64,000 bases of DNA from positions 240,028 to 304,027 of the forward strand of contig NZ_UAWH01000016.1 in the NCBI RefSeq assembly GCF_900447045.1, written 5' to 3'. Below are positions 9,551-18,730 of this stretch, piece after piece (the stretch's first letter is position 1; every line of letters begins with the position of its first letter). The notes beneath the pieces are model-generated. The model was not told where the DNA came from, made no database searches, and saw nothing but the letters and a program-made list of their open reading frames with translations. This DNA comes from Clostridium paraputrificum (GTDB lineage Bacteria; Bacillota; Clostridia; Clostridiales; Clostridiaceae). The translations under genes and the position numbers were made by a program.

Positions 9551-10639
9551 CTACTCCTCCAACTTAAACTTTTTCCCTGATTTAATATATTTTAGTAATT
9601 CTATGTGAGAGTTGCATACAGTTGCTATTACATTTCTTCTATTATCTAACGCAATATCCTTGCAGGCTACGAGTACCTCTCCTTTATAATTAAGATAATC
9701 ATTATTATTAATTAAGACAGTTCCTATAGGAACAATTCTATCTTCTTTAGTTGTTGATTTTATTTCTTTGTCCTTAAATTCTTTTCTTCCCATTGTATGT
9801 CTTATGACAGAGTCACTATAATCCCATCTGTTTTGAAGCACCTTATTAAATATTGACTTCTCAACCTCTGTAACTTCTTCCATAGTAACTTTTAAAGATA
9901 TAATATTTTCATCTAGCTTTGCAAGAGACTCTAACTCTTCATTTGTTGCAAAAGCATTACCTATTATTACATCATCTATTCCTAAAGCAAATAATTCTTG
10001 CGCTTGAACCGTTATATCTATTCCTCTATGCTTTTCTAATGTACACAAGCCATCATTAGATAACCATGGTCCTAGTCTTCCTCCTTTAGTTGCATCAACA
10101 AAAGCAGCTGTATGTAATCCTAATGACTTATGCCTCATATGACAAGCCTTAAAATACTCTAATCCTAAACCTGTATCTTTTTCAGGGTAGAAGTTGTGAC
10201 AAGTCACAAGCTTCCCCCTCTTACAACCTATATCCATAATATTATTAACATATCCACTATCAAAGGAGCCATTTATTTCAATATCTAAATCAAATTTATT
10301 AAATGTAACCATTGATTCATAGAATCCATTAAACATTCCATCTAATCTAAGTCCAGTTGCTCCTAAATCTTTAAAGAATTTCAAATCCATAGGATTTATA
10401 TCTATTATCTTAAGAACTTCAGGATTTATATCTATAAATACTCTCATCCCTAGATTCCTTGAAAATTTTAATAATTCTCTGTATTTTTCAACCTGATTTA
10501 AAGCTTTTTCCTTATGGCTATCTAATTCTAACATAGAGGTAAATACTCTACTGTATCCAAGTTTTGCTGCTTTTTCTATATAAGCTTTATTTTCTTCAAC
10601 AGTACTATTTAATGGATATATACTAATTCCTATTCCCAT
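9551..10639 (-). CDS. MupG-like TIM-barrel protein (DUF871 family)
   Basis: A 362-residue protein starting MGIGISIYPLNSTVEENKAYI, the DUF871 opening (PF19200 barrel then PF05913 C-terminal domain from about 250). Landmarks are FIDINPEVL, GLRLDGMF and PIGTVLINNNDY. One characterised member, MupG, is a 6-phospho-N-acetylmuramidase that splits PTS-imported MurNAc-6P-GlcNAc; many other members sit in PTS operons with unknown substrates. Context here (cellobiose-type EII, GH1 enzyme) fits a phospho-disaccharide hydrolase. It follows EIIC by 25 bases. Confidence 0.8.
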   Translation of the reverse strand: MGIGISIYPLNSTVEENKAYIEKAAKLGYSRVFTSMLELDSHKEKALNQVEKYRELLKFSRNLGMRVFIDINPEVLKIIDINPMDLKFFKDLGATGLRLDGMFNGFYESMVTFNKFDLDIEINGSFDSGYVNNIMDIGCKRGKLVTCHNFYPEKDTGLGLEYFKACHMRHKSLGLHTAAFVDATKGGRLGPWLSNDGLCTLEKHRGIDITVQAQELFALGIDDVIIGNAFATNEELESLAKLDENIISLKVTMEEVTEVEKSIFNKVLQNRWDYSDSVIRHTMGRKEFKDKEIKSTTKEDRIVPIGTVLINNNDYLNYKGEVLVACKDIALDNRRNVIATVCNSHIELLKYIKSGKKFKLEE

Positions 10640-10664
10640 ATGATCTCCTCTCCAATGAATGTTT

Positions 10665-11984
10665 TTATTTATTTAATAATTGTTTTTCTTCATTTCTTTC
10701 TATTAATTTTAAGAATGGTATATATAGTAATACAACAACTACTATATTAACTACTGATAATGCTGCTCCTGTCCAATGCATACCTGTTGCTAAGAATCCA
10801 TTTAATATTGGAGGTGTTGTCCAAGGAACTGACGCTACAACTGGGTGAACTAATTGGAATTTAATTGCTAAATATGAAATTGCACTAATAATTGATGGTC
10901 CTATTACAAACGGTATAAATAAATATGGATTTAAAACTATTGGGAATCCAAATATTATTGGTTCATTTATATTAAATGCACCTGTAGGACCTGCAAGAGA
11001 TAATAATACCTTATGTCTTCTTCTGTTTGTAATAAACATAGCAACTATTAAACCTATTGTACATGCTGCTCCACCCATATTAACAAATGAAGATATAAAT
11101 TGGTAAGTTAATACATTATATTGAGACCAATCAGTAACACCTTGAGCGTACATTTCAATATTTGACATTCCAAGCGGTGCTAAAACAGCTGCAAGTATTG
11201 GTCCCACAATATTTGAACCATGAATTCCAAAGAACCATAAGAATGATATAACAAATGGTGCTACTATAGCTGTTACTAAATTATCACTAAATCCTTGTAG
11301 TGGTTTTGTTATAGCCATTGTTATTAATTGATTAAATGATTTACCATCAGCAAATCTCATAATTAAATATGATATTACCGCAAATATAATAACTGTTAAC
11401 ATAGTTGGTATTAATTTTGAAAATGAATCACTTACTGCTGTTGGAACTACATCTGGCATCTTAATCTTAAATGCTTTAACATTTGATAATCTATGCAATA
11501 TTTCAACTGATACAAGAGCTATAATCATACAAGCAAATAACGCATCCGCACTAAAACTAGTATAATTAATAAATCCAAAGGCTCTAATTGGTGCTTCTTT
11601 TCCATTTGGAACTTGTGCCATCCATGGAATTAATACAAAATATGAAGCCAATGCTACACATAACCCATCAAGTCCATTATGACCATAGTTTCTCCAAAGT
11701 GATTGTCCAACTGTTGCACAAACAAATAGTCCATACATAGCAAGACATCCCCACCAAATATTTTGAGTTATATTCCAAATTACTTGTCCTGCTTCTGTAT
11801 TAGTAATAAAGTTTTGATATGATTCCACTTGCAAATTTTGAACTAATGTAGCTATTGAAGCAAGTATAATAATTCCTACTAAGCTAACCATACCAGCAGA
11901 TATTGCTCTGATATGTACTTGGTTACCAATTTTATTGGCTATAGGCATTACCTTTCTTTCCATATAATCCATAATTTTTTTCAT
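10665..11984 (-). CDS. PTS EIIC, cellobiose/chitobiose type
   Basis: A 439-residue membrane permease of the Lac/Cel family with about ten membrane segments. Landmarks are LWFFGIHGSNIVGPIL, FNINEPIIFGFPIVLNP (the conserved substrate-binding segment) and VPWTTPPILNGFLATG. It moves and phosphorylates a beta-linked disaccharide together with EIIA and EIIB in this operon. It starts two bases after the EIIB gene. Confidence 0.93.
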   Translation of the reverse strand: MKKIMDYMERKVMPIANKIGNQVHIRAISAGMVSLVGIIILASIATLVQNLQVESYQNFITNTEAGQVIWNITQNIWWGCLAMYGLFVCATVGQSLWRNYGHNGLDGLCVALASYFVLIPWMAQVPNGKEAPIRAFGFINYTSFSADALFACMIIALVSVEILHRLSNVKAFKIKMPDVVPTAVSDSFSKLIPTMLTVIIFAVISYLIMRFADGKSFNQLITMAITKPLQGFSDNLVTAIVAPFVISFLWFFGIHGSNIVGPILAAVLAPLGMSNIEMYAQGVTDWSQYNVLTYQFISSFVNMGGAACTIGLIVAMFITNRRRHKVLLSLAGPTGAFNINEPIIFGFPIVLNPYLFIPFVIGPSIISAISYLAIKFQLVHPVVASVPWTTPPILNGFLATGMHWTGAALSVVNIVVVVLLYIPFLKLIERNEEKQLLNK

Positions 11985-11986
11985 TA

Positions 11987-12298
11987 TTAATTACCTCCCT
12001 TTAAACTTAAAGCTAATTCTAAAACTGCCTTTCCATTCATCATTCCATAATGTTGCATTGGAACAACCTCTACTGGAATACTTTGAGGAGCAGCTATTGC
12101 TCTAATTTCATCAATCATAAACTTTACTTGTGGTCCAAGTAATATAACATCACATTCATTTAAATGTTGTGATATCTCTGCTTCTGGAATAGCTTTTATT
12201 GAAGCCTCAATATTTTCCGCCTCTGCTACCTCCTTCATTTTATTTACTAATAGTGATGTGGACATTCCTGCTGCACATGCTAAGATAATTTTTGTCAT
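11987..12298 (-). CDS. PTS EIIB, cellobiose type (operon copy)
   Basis: A 103-residue protein with the phosphocysteine loop LACAAGMSTSLL near the N-terminus and LLGPQVKFM further on. It transfers phosphate from EIIA to the sugar via EIIC. First gene of the operon, placed downstream of a sigma-54 promoter. A second, diverged EIIB lies at 15215-15526 upstream of the regulator. Confidence 0.93.
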   Translation of the reverse strand: MTKIILACAAGMSTSLLVNKMKEVAEAENIEASIKAIPEAEISQHLNECDVILLGPQVKFMIDEIRAIAAPQSIPVEVVPMQHYGMMNGKAVLELALSLKGGN

Positions 12299-12342
12299 AT
12301 ATATCTCTCCTATATAAATATTTTTCTCACTATTAATTCAAA

Positions 12343-12357
12343 GCAATTTCCATGCCA
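12343..12357 (-). promoter_or_regulatory. Sigma-54 promoter of the PTS operon
   Basis: Minus-strand TGGCATGGAAATTGC matches the -24/-12 consensus TGGCAC-N5-TTGC with exact spacing (one mismatch). It lies 45 bases upstream of the EIIB start and downstream of a gene for a sigma-54 activator, so the pairing is convincing. Confidence 0.88.
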
Positions 12358-12371
12358 AAATCAAAAACCTA

Positions 12372-12400
12372 TAAAAAAAGAGGGTTCCCCCTCCTTTTTT
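12372..12400 (-). terminator. Terminator of the regulator gene
   Basis: Stem GAGGG/CCCTC (12380-12384, 12389-12393) extended by flanking A/T pairs, followed by Ts on the minus strand. It insulates the sigma-54 promoter from the activator gene. Confidence 0.8.
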
Positions 12401-12449
12401 ATACACTATTTAAATTTTCAAATCATACACTAACATTCATTTCATACAC
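12400..12449 (-). promoter_or_regulatory. Candidate upstream activator sites
   Basis: Three copies of (C/T)ATACAC occur at 12400-12406, 12424-12430 and 12443-12449; the latter two sit in a longer repeat, TCATACAC. They start about 45-95 bases upstream of the sigma-54 promoter, where an enhancer-binding activator would dock. Binding by the adjacent LevR-type activator is an inference. Confidence 0.45.
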
Positions 12450-12465
12450 CACTTTTTAAATCACT

Positions 12466-15213
12466 CTATAATTTATACAGTATGGTAAGTATATAGCAAA
12501 GCTCATCTAATTTGAACTCAACTTCTAAGTCATCCTCTATATTCTTAAGTGCATACTTAATCTGCTTTATTTCATTTGCATAATAAATCAATAGATACTC
12601 TTTATTTTTATGCTCCTTACACTTCCTTTTTAAAACTAAATTCTCTGTTGTTGCTAACAAGTGGAATACTACAGCTATTAATGTATCCTTATCAAACTGA
12701 TAGCTTAATTCACTTTCTATCCATCTCTTAAAAACTCCAAAGTCCTTTTTAAATATATTTATATTAAAGCCATTAATTTTATCTTTTAGCTTATTAAATA
12801 CCTGCTCAATTATTAAATTTAAATCTTCATTTTCCTCAACTTTTTTCTGTACTACAGTTGTTTTTATCATCTTCTCAAGTTCACCATATTTATTTAGCAT
12901 AATTAAATCTGTTATAGATATGAATGGTACACCATATAACATTGGATCAATACTTCCTACAACAGCTATTATATTTTTATCCTTGCCTAGCTTACCTATA
13001 ATATTGCTTATGTTTTCATGACTTGTAATTGCTGCTGTAATTATTTCAGTATTGGTTCCTGAAATATTTATATTATCCTCTATTAATTTCTTAATCTTTT
13101 TAGCACTTCCTTCGCCAGTAGTACAAGCTGCAATAATTATATTTTCTTTCTTAGTTTTAGTTTCATCCTTATACCTATTACCCATTAAGGTCATTCTTTG
13201 CTTATTTAAAATAGAATTATATATAACATCAATATCTCTTTCAAACTCAGCATGTCTTGCAACCTCTAAGGCTGTAATTGTTGTTACACAATCTATTACC
13301 CTTACCTTAACTAAAAGTTCCTCTCCAATTAAATCACCAAACATAATTAATGATCCCATATCTACTAATAATAGAACTCCAGCATCATTACTATTCTTCC
13401 TTACTACTTCCTTTAATTCCTCATAGCAAGTTCTCGAATCTTTATCAAGCTCCATATCATAAGCTTGTACAGTATCTATTCCTAATAAAGAATTCACAGT
13501 TTCCGCCATAGATGATGCTGTACTCTTTCCATGCATGCTTATTATTACCTTAGGTAATTGGTTCTTAAGATCGCTCTCAATTGCATCTATACATAAGAAC
13601 ATCGCTATAAAGGCTATCTCATCAAGAGGCACCCTAACCTCTAACTCTCCTTCAATTCCTTTTATAAAGTTTCTAACTAACTCAAACTCCCTATGGTGAT
13701 TTTCTATTACATTAAGAAGGTTCTTATTTACTACGGTTTTATTTTCACCCAGTCTTTTTATGCTTGAATCAAAGTGCATGCAAAGTCCATAAAAGACTTT
13801 TTTAGAAAACTTTTTGCATAGCTCCTTTTCAGCCAATGCTAATAGAGTTTCCATATACATAATACTTTTCTTACTAACTACTTTTTCAAGTTCAATATTA
13901 TTGTTTACACCCTCTATATAATTTTTAAATTGTCCATTAATTTCAAACCTAATGATTGTATCAATATCATCCTGATTATCATATCTTGTACTTAAATCCT
14001 TTAATCTTTTTTCTATCTTGTCATAAAAAGACTCATACTTAATCTTATTTTTAGAATGGCCTATCTTTCCTCCTCCATCACCAGTGAAGACTAAAAAATC
14101 ACTTTTTCCTACTATAACTTCTATCTCACTTTCGAAATCATTTTCATAAATACCATACTTTCTTATATGATCTGGAAGGTGTATAACCTCAATTTCAACC
14201 TTATCTCTATTTAAATGAATAGCATCTAAAAAAGCATTAGCACATATTAGCTTTATATCACTTTTTAGTTGACCTATATTCCCTAAGCACTCATAGTTTA
14301 AAAGATTTTTTAAAACAGCATTGTTAACAACTATTTCTTTCTTTATCCTACTAGCCTCTTCCTCAATAAAAGCTTGAGCTATTTTAAATCGCTCTTTTTT
14401 ACTTCTCTCCTTTAATGAAGGTATCTTTATAGACATAGGAATTCTTCTTGTGAAGGTATCTAATAATGAATCCTCTTTCCTAGCCGTAGTTGCACAAATA
14501 ATAAGAACATCTACATGCTTTCTCTCCGTTGATCCTACCGGAGAAAAGACTCCTTTATCCATTAGATAAAATAAAGTTTCTTGTCCCTCTGGCGGTAATC
14601 TATGTACTTCATCTAAAAATAATATTCCATTATCTGCAGACTCAACAAGCCCAGAATAATCTTTATTAGCTCCAGTAAAGGCTCCCTTTACATATCCAAA
14701 AAGCTGTGATAGTAAGAGCTGAGGATTATTACTATAATCTGCACAATTTAAAGTAACAAAAGGGGCATCTTCATTTAATTGTCCCTTCTCTTTAGCATAC
14801 TCATACATTTTTTCTGCAAACATTGTTTTACCAACACCTGTTGGACCAAGTAATAAGGTGTGAAGTCCTCTTGGCGGATAACTAATAGCCGCTTTTGCCT
14901 GCTTTATTGGCTTCTTTAAACTTCCCTCGCAACCAATAAACTTATTAAATGCATCAACTTCATTTCTACTTATGACTTCAACTTCTTCATCATCCTCAAT
15001 ACATTTATATACTACAGGCCTTCCTTCTTCTTTCTTTATTAACCCATCTCTTACAAGTTTGTTTAACTCACTACTTGCATTAGTTCTCTTTATACCAATT
15101 CCCTCTGCCACCTCATTTGTTGTTACACCTATTCTCTCATTATTTTCTCTTTGTAATTTAGTTGTTTCTAATATGAAATGATATATTTCTTCATATCTAT
15201 TATCCCTAGTCAT
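12466..15213 (-). CDS. LevR/CelR-type sigma-54 activator with PTS regulatory domains
   Basis: A 915-residue protein in the usual order: N-terminal winged HTH (about 10-70), AAA+ sigma-54 activation domain (about 80-330) with Walker A GPTGVGKT and the sigma-54 loop GAFTGA, a first PRD (about 440-550), an EIIA-Man-like domain (ISMHGKSTASSMAETV, phosphohistidine), an EIIB-like segment (about 690-810) and a second PRD (about 820-915). Family knowledge: phosphorylation by HPr activates and by the cognate EIIB represses, linking sugar transport to transcription. It should drive the sigma-54 promoter at 12343-12357. It follows an EIIB gene by one base. Confidence 0.92.
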   Translation of the reverse strand: MTRDNRYEEIYHFILETTKLQRENNERIGVTTNEVAEGIGIKRTNASSELNKLVRDGLIKKEEGRPVVYKCIEDDEEVEVISRNEVDAFNKFIGCEGSLKKPIKQAKAAISYPPRGLHTLLLGPTGVGKTMFAEKMYEYAKEKGQLNEDAPFVTLNCADYSNNPQLLLSQLFGYVKGAFTGANKDYSGLVESADNGILFLDEVHRLPPEGQETLFYLMDKGVFSPVGSTERKHVDVLIICATTARKEDSLLDTFTRRIPMSIKIPSLKERSKKERFKIAQAFIEEEASRIKKEIVVNNAVLKNLLNYECLGNIGQLKSDIKLICANAFLDAIHLNRDKVEIEVIHLPDHIRKYGIYENDFESEIEVIVGKSDFLVFTGDGGGKIGHSKNKIKYESFYDKIEKRLKDLSTRYDNQDDIDTIIRFEINGQFKNYIEGVNNNIELEKVVSKKSIMYMETLLALAEKELCKKFSKKVFYGLCMHFDSSIKRLGENKTVVNKNLLNVIENHHREFELVRNFIKGIEGELEVRVPLDEIAFIAMFLCIDAIESDLKNQLPKVIISMHGKSTASSMAETVNSLLGIDTVQAYDMELDKDSRTCYEELKEVVRKNSNDAGVLLLVDMGSLIMFGDLIGEELLVKVRVIDCVTTITALEVARHAEFERDIDVIYNSILNKQRMTLMGNRYKDETKTKKENIIIAACTTGEGSAKKIKKLIEDNINISGTNTEIITAAITSHENISNIIGKLGKDKNIIAVVGSIDPMLYGVPFISITDLIMLNKYGELEKMIKTTVVQKKVEENEDLNLIIEQVFNKLKDKINGFNINIFKKDFGVFKRWIESELSYQFDKDTLIAVVFHLLATTENLVLKRKCKEHKNKEYLLIYYANEIKQIKYALKNIEDDLEVEFKLDELCYILTILYKL

Positions 15214-15214
15214 A

Positions 15215-15526
15215 TTATTCTCCTTTGAATAAACTTATAAGCTGTATGGCCTTATTAAGTATTTCTTCTCCTCTACATAACCCATAGTCCATACTATCTA
15301 TTATTCCAACTGGTATATTCTTATCTTCTACAACTTTTTGTACCGTTTCTAATTTATATTTAATCTGAGGTCCTAATAGGATTAAGTCACAAGATTCAAC
15401 ATTATCTTCAATTTCCTCTATTCCCTTTGCAGCAATTTTAATGTTTAAATCCCCTACTGCCTTTTTTACTGATTCTACAACTATATTACTTGATGTTCCT
15501 GTTGCACACAAAATTAATATTTTCAT
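15215..15526 (-). CDS. PTS EIIB, second copy linked to the regulator
   Basis: A 103-residue EIIB of the Lac/Cel type with phosphocysteine loop LILCATGTSSNIV and LLGPQIKYK. It is clearly diverged from the operon copy at 11987. Being cotranscribed with the activator, it could serve mainly to phosphorylate the regulator or serve another EIIC; this is an inference. Start follows GGAAGGAGGAGGCT. Confidence 0.9.
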   Translation of the reverse strand: MKILILCATGTSSNIVVESVKKAVGDLNIKIAAKGIEEIEDNVESCDLILLGPQIKYKLETVQKVVEDKNIPVGIIDSMDYGLCRGEEILNKAIQLISLFKGE

Positions 15527-15609
15527 AGCCTCCTCCTTCCATAAAGCACAAAGTATGTATACGATTAAATAAATATTAAAAAATATATATTAAGCTTCTA
15601 TATTATTCT

Positions 15610-15638
15610 AATATATCAAAGAATTCGACATATTTCAA
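15610..15638 (-). promoter_or_regulatory. Sigma-A promoter of the EIIB-activator unit
   Basis: Minus-strand TTGAAA (15633-15638), 17-base spacer, TATATT (15610-15615), about 85 bases upstream of the EIIB gene. Confidence 0.55.
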
Positions 15639-15672
15639 ACAATCCGTATGCTCATTTTTAATCTCTATACAT

Positions 15673-15701
15673 TTGACTATAACCTTATTAAATGGTATCA
15701 T
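15673..15701 (+). promoter_or_regulatory. Sigma-A promoter and structured leader of the helicase gene
   Basis: TTGACT (15673-15678), 17-base spacer, TATCAT (15696-15701). The roughly 95-base leader that follows holds a strong hairpin AATTGGAAT/ATTCCAATT (about 15710-15731) and G/C-rich sequence up to the GGAAGGATG ribosome region. Long folded leaders are common for cold-induced DEAD-box genes. Confidence 0.6.
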
Positions 15702-15801
15702 TACTAAGCAATTGGAATCCCTATTCCAATTAGGATAGAGTTTGAGTGTCTGTCAGCTGATACCAAGCTCTTATTTGCTTTATATGGAAGGATGATTAAT
15801 T

Positions 15802-16911
15802 ATGGCTTTTAAAAGCTTAGGAATAAATGAAAATATAGTTAATAAATTAAATAAAAATGGAATTAAAACTCCAACTCCTATACAAGAGGAAAGTATTCCT
15901 CATATTCTACTAGGTAAAGATTTAATAGGTGAAGCAAAAACTGGTACTGGTAAAACTCTAGCTTTCTTGATACCAATATTCCAAAACCTATCACCAAAAT
16001 CTAATGCTACACAGGTGCTTATATTATCTCCTACTAGAGAATTAGCAATACAAATTACTGAAGAAGCTAATAAGTTAAATGTGAATGAAGAAATTAATAT
16101 TTTAGCTGCATATGGAGGTAAGGATATCGGAAGCCAACTAAAGAAGCTGAAAAATAATATTCATATGATAATAGCTACCCCTGGAAGACTTTTAGATCAT
16201 ATTGAGAGAAAATCTGTTGATTTATCTAAATTAAAAACTATTGTAATTGATGAAGCTGACCAAATGCTTCTTATGGGATTCAAAAATGAAATAGAAAAAA
16301 TTATGAAGGTGTGTTCTAAAAACCACCAAACACTTTGTTTCTCAGCTACTATGGATTCCCAAGTTAAAAAGTTAGCCTACAGATATATGAAGGAACCAGT
16401 ATTTATAGATATACAATCTCCAACTATAGCAGTAGATAAAATTAAACAAGAAGTTGTAGAAGTAAGTGATAGATGGAAACAAGAAGCCCTTTGTTCTACA
16501 TTAAATGAAGATAATCCATTTATGGCTATTATTTTCTGCAGAACTAAGCGTAGAGCTGATGCTTTAGAATTAGCTCTTCATCAAAAAGGTTACAATTGTC
16601 AAAAGATACATAGTGATGTTCCTCAACCAAAACGCGAAAGAATAATAAAGGCTTTTAGAAATGCAGATATTCAATATTTAATTGCAACTGATGTAGCTGC
16701 TAGAGGTATTGATATTTCAGGTGTAACTCACATATATAACTACGATACTCCTGAAACTCCTGAAAGCTATATTCACCGTATTGGTAGAACAGGACGTGCA
16801 GGTGAAGATGGATATACATGCATGTTTGTTGCTCCAAAGGATGAAAATCAGCTAAAAGAAATAGAAGAAAAAATAGGTTTTAAGATAAATAGACGTGAAA
16901 TAAAAAGATAA
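15802..16911 (+). CDS. DEAD-box ATP-dependent RNA helicase
   Basis: A 369-residue helicase with all core motifs: Q motif (KTPTPIQEESIP), motif I GEAKTGTGKT (about 43-52), PTRELA, TPGR, DEAD (about 150), SAT, ARGID and RIGRTGRAG. It is near the minimum length: only the two RecA domains, with little C-terminal extension. It unwinds short RNA duplexes in ribosome assembly or mRNA turnover in the cytosol. Single gene between two terminator regions, with a folded leader. Confidence 0.93.
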   Translation: MAFKSLGINENIVNKLNKNGIKTPTPIQEESIPHILLGKDLIGEAKTGTGKTLAFLIPIFQNLSPKSNATQVLILSPTRELAIQITEEANKLNVNEEINILAAYGGKDIGSQLKKLKNNIHMIIATPGRLLDHIERKSVDLSKLKTIVIDEADQMLLMGFKNEIEKIMKVCSKNHQTLCFSATMDSQVKKLAYRYMKEPVFIDIQSPTIAVDKIKQEVVEVSDRWKQEALCSTLNEDNPFMAIIFCRTKRRADALELALHQKGYNCQKIHSDVPQPKRERIIKAFRNADIQYLIATDVAARGIDISGVTHIYNYDTPETPESYIHRIGRTGRAGEDGYTCMFVAPKDENQLKEIEEKIGFKINRREIKR

Positions 16912-16930
16912 GTTGAATATTCAACTTATC
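16907..16930. terminator. Bidirectional terminator between helicase and hcp
   Basis: A perfect 24-base palindrome overlapping the helicase stop codon, flanked by AAAAA on the left and TTTTT on the right, so it can end both convergent transcripts. Confidence 0.85.
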
Positions 16931-16941
16931 TTTTTACAATT

Positions 16942-18606
16942 TTATAATCCAATTCCTTGTTGTAAACAAGTTTTTAAATCATCATCTGGTTGACTTATTT
17001 GTTGTAAATTAAATGTATCAACTAAATATTGAAGTACATTAGGACTTAAAAATGCTGGTAAAGTTGGTCCTAAAAAAACACCTTTTATACCTAAAGAAAG
17101 TAAAGCTAAAAGGTCTGCAACTGCTTTTTGTTCATACCATGATAAAATAATGGATAAAGGTAATCCATTTACATCAGTATCAAAGGCATCTGCAAGTGCA
17201 GTTGCAATTCTAACAGCAGAATAGGCATCATTACATTGGCCTACATCTAATAATCTTGGTAAACCTGCCACCTCACCAAAATCTAATTTATTAAATCTAT
17301 ATTTACCACAGGCTAAAGTTAATATAACACAGTCTTCTGGAACCTTTTGAGCAAATTCTGTATAATAATTTCTTCCAGGTCTTGCTCCATCGCATCCACC
17401 AATTAAAAAGAAGTGTCTTATCTTTCCATCCTTTACTGCATTAACAATTTCTCCAGCATGACTTAGAGTTTCATTATGGCCAAAACCTACTAAAATTTCA
17501 TGTGGTTCTTCTGATTCAGTGAAACCACCAAGTTCTAGAGCTTTTTCAATTATTGGAGTAAAATCTTTATGTCCATCTTTATCAGCAGGAATATACTTAA
17601 CACCATCCCATCCTACTACACTTGTTGTAAATATTCTATCTTTATAAGTTTCCCTTGGTCTCATTAAACAATTAGTTGTCATTAAAATACATCCTGGTAT
17701 TCCATCAAATTCTTTTTGTTGATCTTGCCATGCTCCACCATAATTTCCTACAAGATGCTTATATTTTTTTAATTCTGGATAACCATGAGATGGTATCATT
17801 TCACCATGAGTATATATATTTATTCCTTTCCCTTCTGTTTGTTGTAATAACATCTCTAAATCCCTTAAATCATGTCCTGAAACTATAATAAAAGGTCCTT
17901 TTTCTCTCTTAACATTAACCTTATGTACTGTTGGATTTTTATAAGTATTTGTATTTGCTTCATCAAGTTTTTTCATTACAGCAACACTCATATCTCCAGT
18001 TCTCATAGTCATACGAATCATTTCTTCTACACTTAAATTATCATTAGTAGTACACTCTAGTCCCCTAAAATAAAAGTTATCAACTTGATCATCAAAGTAT
18101 CCTAAGAATCTAGCTTGGTGTCCATAGGCACTTATCCCTTTCAATCCATAAATAATTGTCTGCCTTAAAGATCTGATATCTGCATCTAGTGTTTGATCAA
18201 ACATTATTCCTGCCCTTACTGAATCTTCAAGCATTTCTTCTTTTGTAGAACTAAGATTATATGTAGCTTGTTCAGGATATTCTTTATTATTAGACGCTTT
18301 TTCTCTTAAAGCCTCTTTTATCTTTTGAGATTCCTTAAGCATCTCAACGTGTACTTCTGCATCAAAATTCACATTAGTTAATGTAGTAAATAATGAATTT
18401 TCAACAAAACTAACAATACTCTTATCTATAATTTCGCCCTTCTCAATTAGATCCACTGCATAAGCGCTTATTCCTTTACATTGATAAACTAGTAAATCTT
18501 GAAGGTTAGCTATTTCCGGTGTCTTACCACATACACCCATTTTAGTACACCCTTTTCCCCCTGCTGTTTGTTCACATTGATAACAGAACATTGGATTTTC
18601 ATCCAC
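16942..18606 (-). CDS. hcp: Hydroxylamine reductase / hybrid cluster protein
   Basis: A 554-residue Hcp. The N-terminal cysteines C8, C11, C20 and C26 (CYQCEQ...GCTKMGVC) hold the 4Fe-4S cluster. Further landmarks are GHDLRDLEMLLQQTEGKGINIYTHGEM, GGCDGARPGRNYYTEFA and GQCNDAYSAVRIA, contributing hybrid-cluster ligands. It acts in nitrosative stress defence (NO or hydroxylamine reduction) in the cytosol. The start is GTG at 18606 with GGAG nine bases upstream. No partner hcr reductase gene is adjacent. Confidence 0.96.
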   Translation of the reverse strand: MDENPMFCYQCEQTAGGKGCTKMGVCGKTPEIANLQDLLVYQCKGISAYAVDLIEKGEIIDKSIVSFVENSLFTTLTNVNFDAEVHVEMLKESQKIKEALREKASNNKEYPEQATYNLSSTKEEMLEDSVRAGIMFDQTLDADIRSLRQTIIYGLKGISAYGHQARFLGYFDDQVDNFYFRGLECTTNDNLSVEEMIRMTMRTGDMSVAVMKKLDEANTNTYKNPTVHKVNVKREKGPFIIVSGHDLRDLEMLLQQTEGKGINIYTHGEMIPSHGYPELKKYKHLVGNYGGAWQDQQKEFDGIPGCILMTTNCLMRPRETYKDRIFTTSVVGWDGVKYIPADKDGHKDFTPIIEKALELGGFTESEEPHEILVGFGHNETLSHAGEIVNAVKDGKIRHFFLIGGCDGARPGRNYYTEFAQKVPEDCVILTLACGKYRFNKLDFGEVAGLPRLLDVGQCNDAYSAVRIATALADAFDTDVNGLPLSIILSWYEQKAVADLLALLSLGIKGVFLGPTLPAFLSPNVLQYLVDTFNLQQISQPDDDLKTCLQQGIGL

Positions 18607-18671
18607 AATAAATCACTCCTCTAAACTAAATAGATAATAGTATTATTCTCTCAAAATACTAAATAATTCAT

Positions 18672-18710
18672 ACAAAAAAAGAAATACTGCTGTAGCAATA
18701 TTTCTTTTAC
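18672..18710 (-). terminator. Terminator after the CHAP protein gene
   Basis: Arms 18678-18690 and 18695-18707 with one mismatch, followed by TTTTTTT on the minus strand. It separates the CHAP gene from hcp. Confidence 0.8.
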
Positions 18711-18730
18711 TTACACATATTATTAAATTT

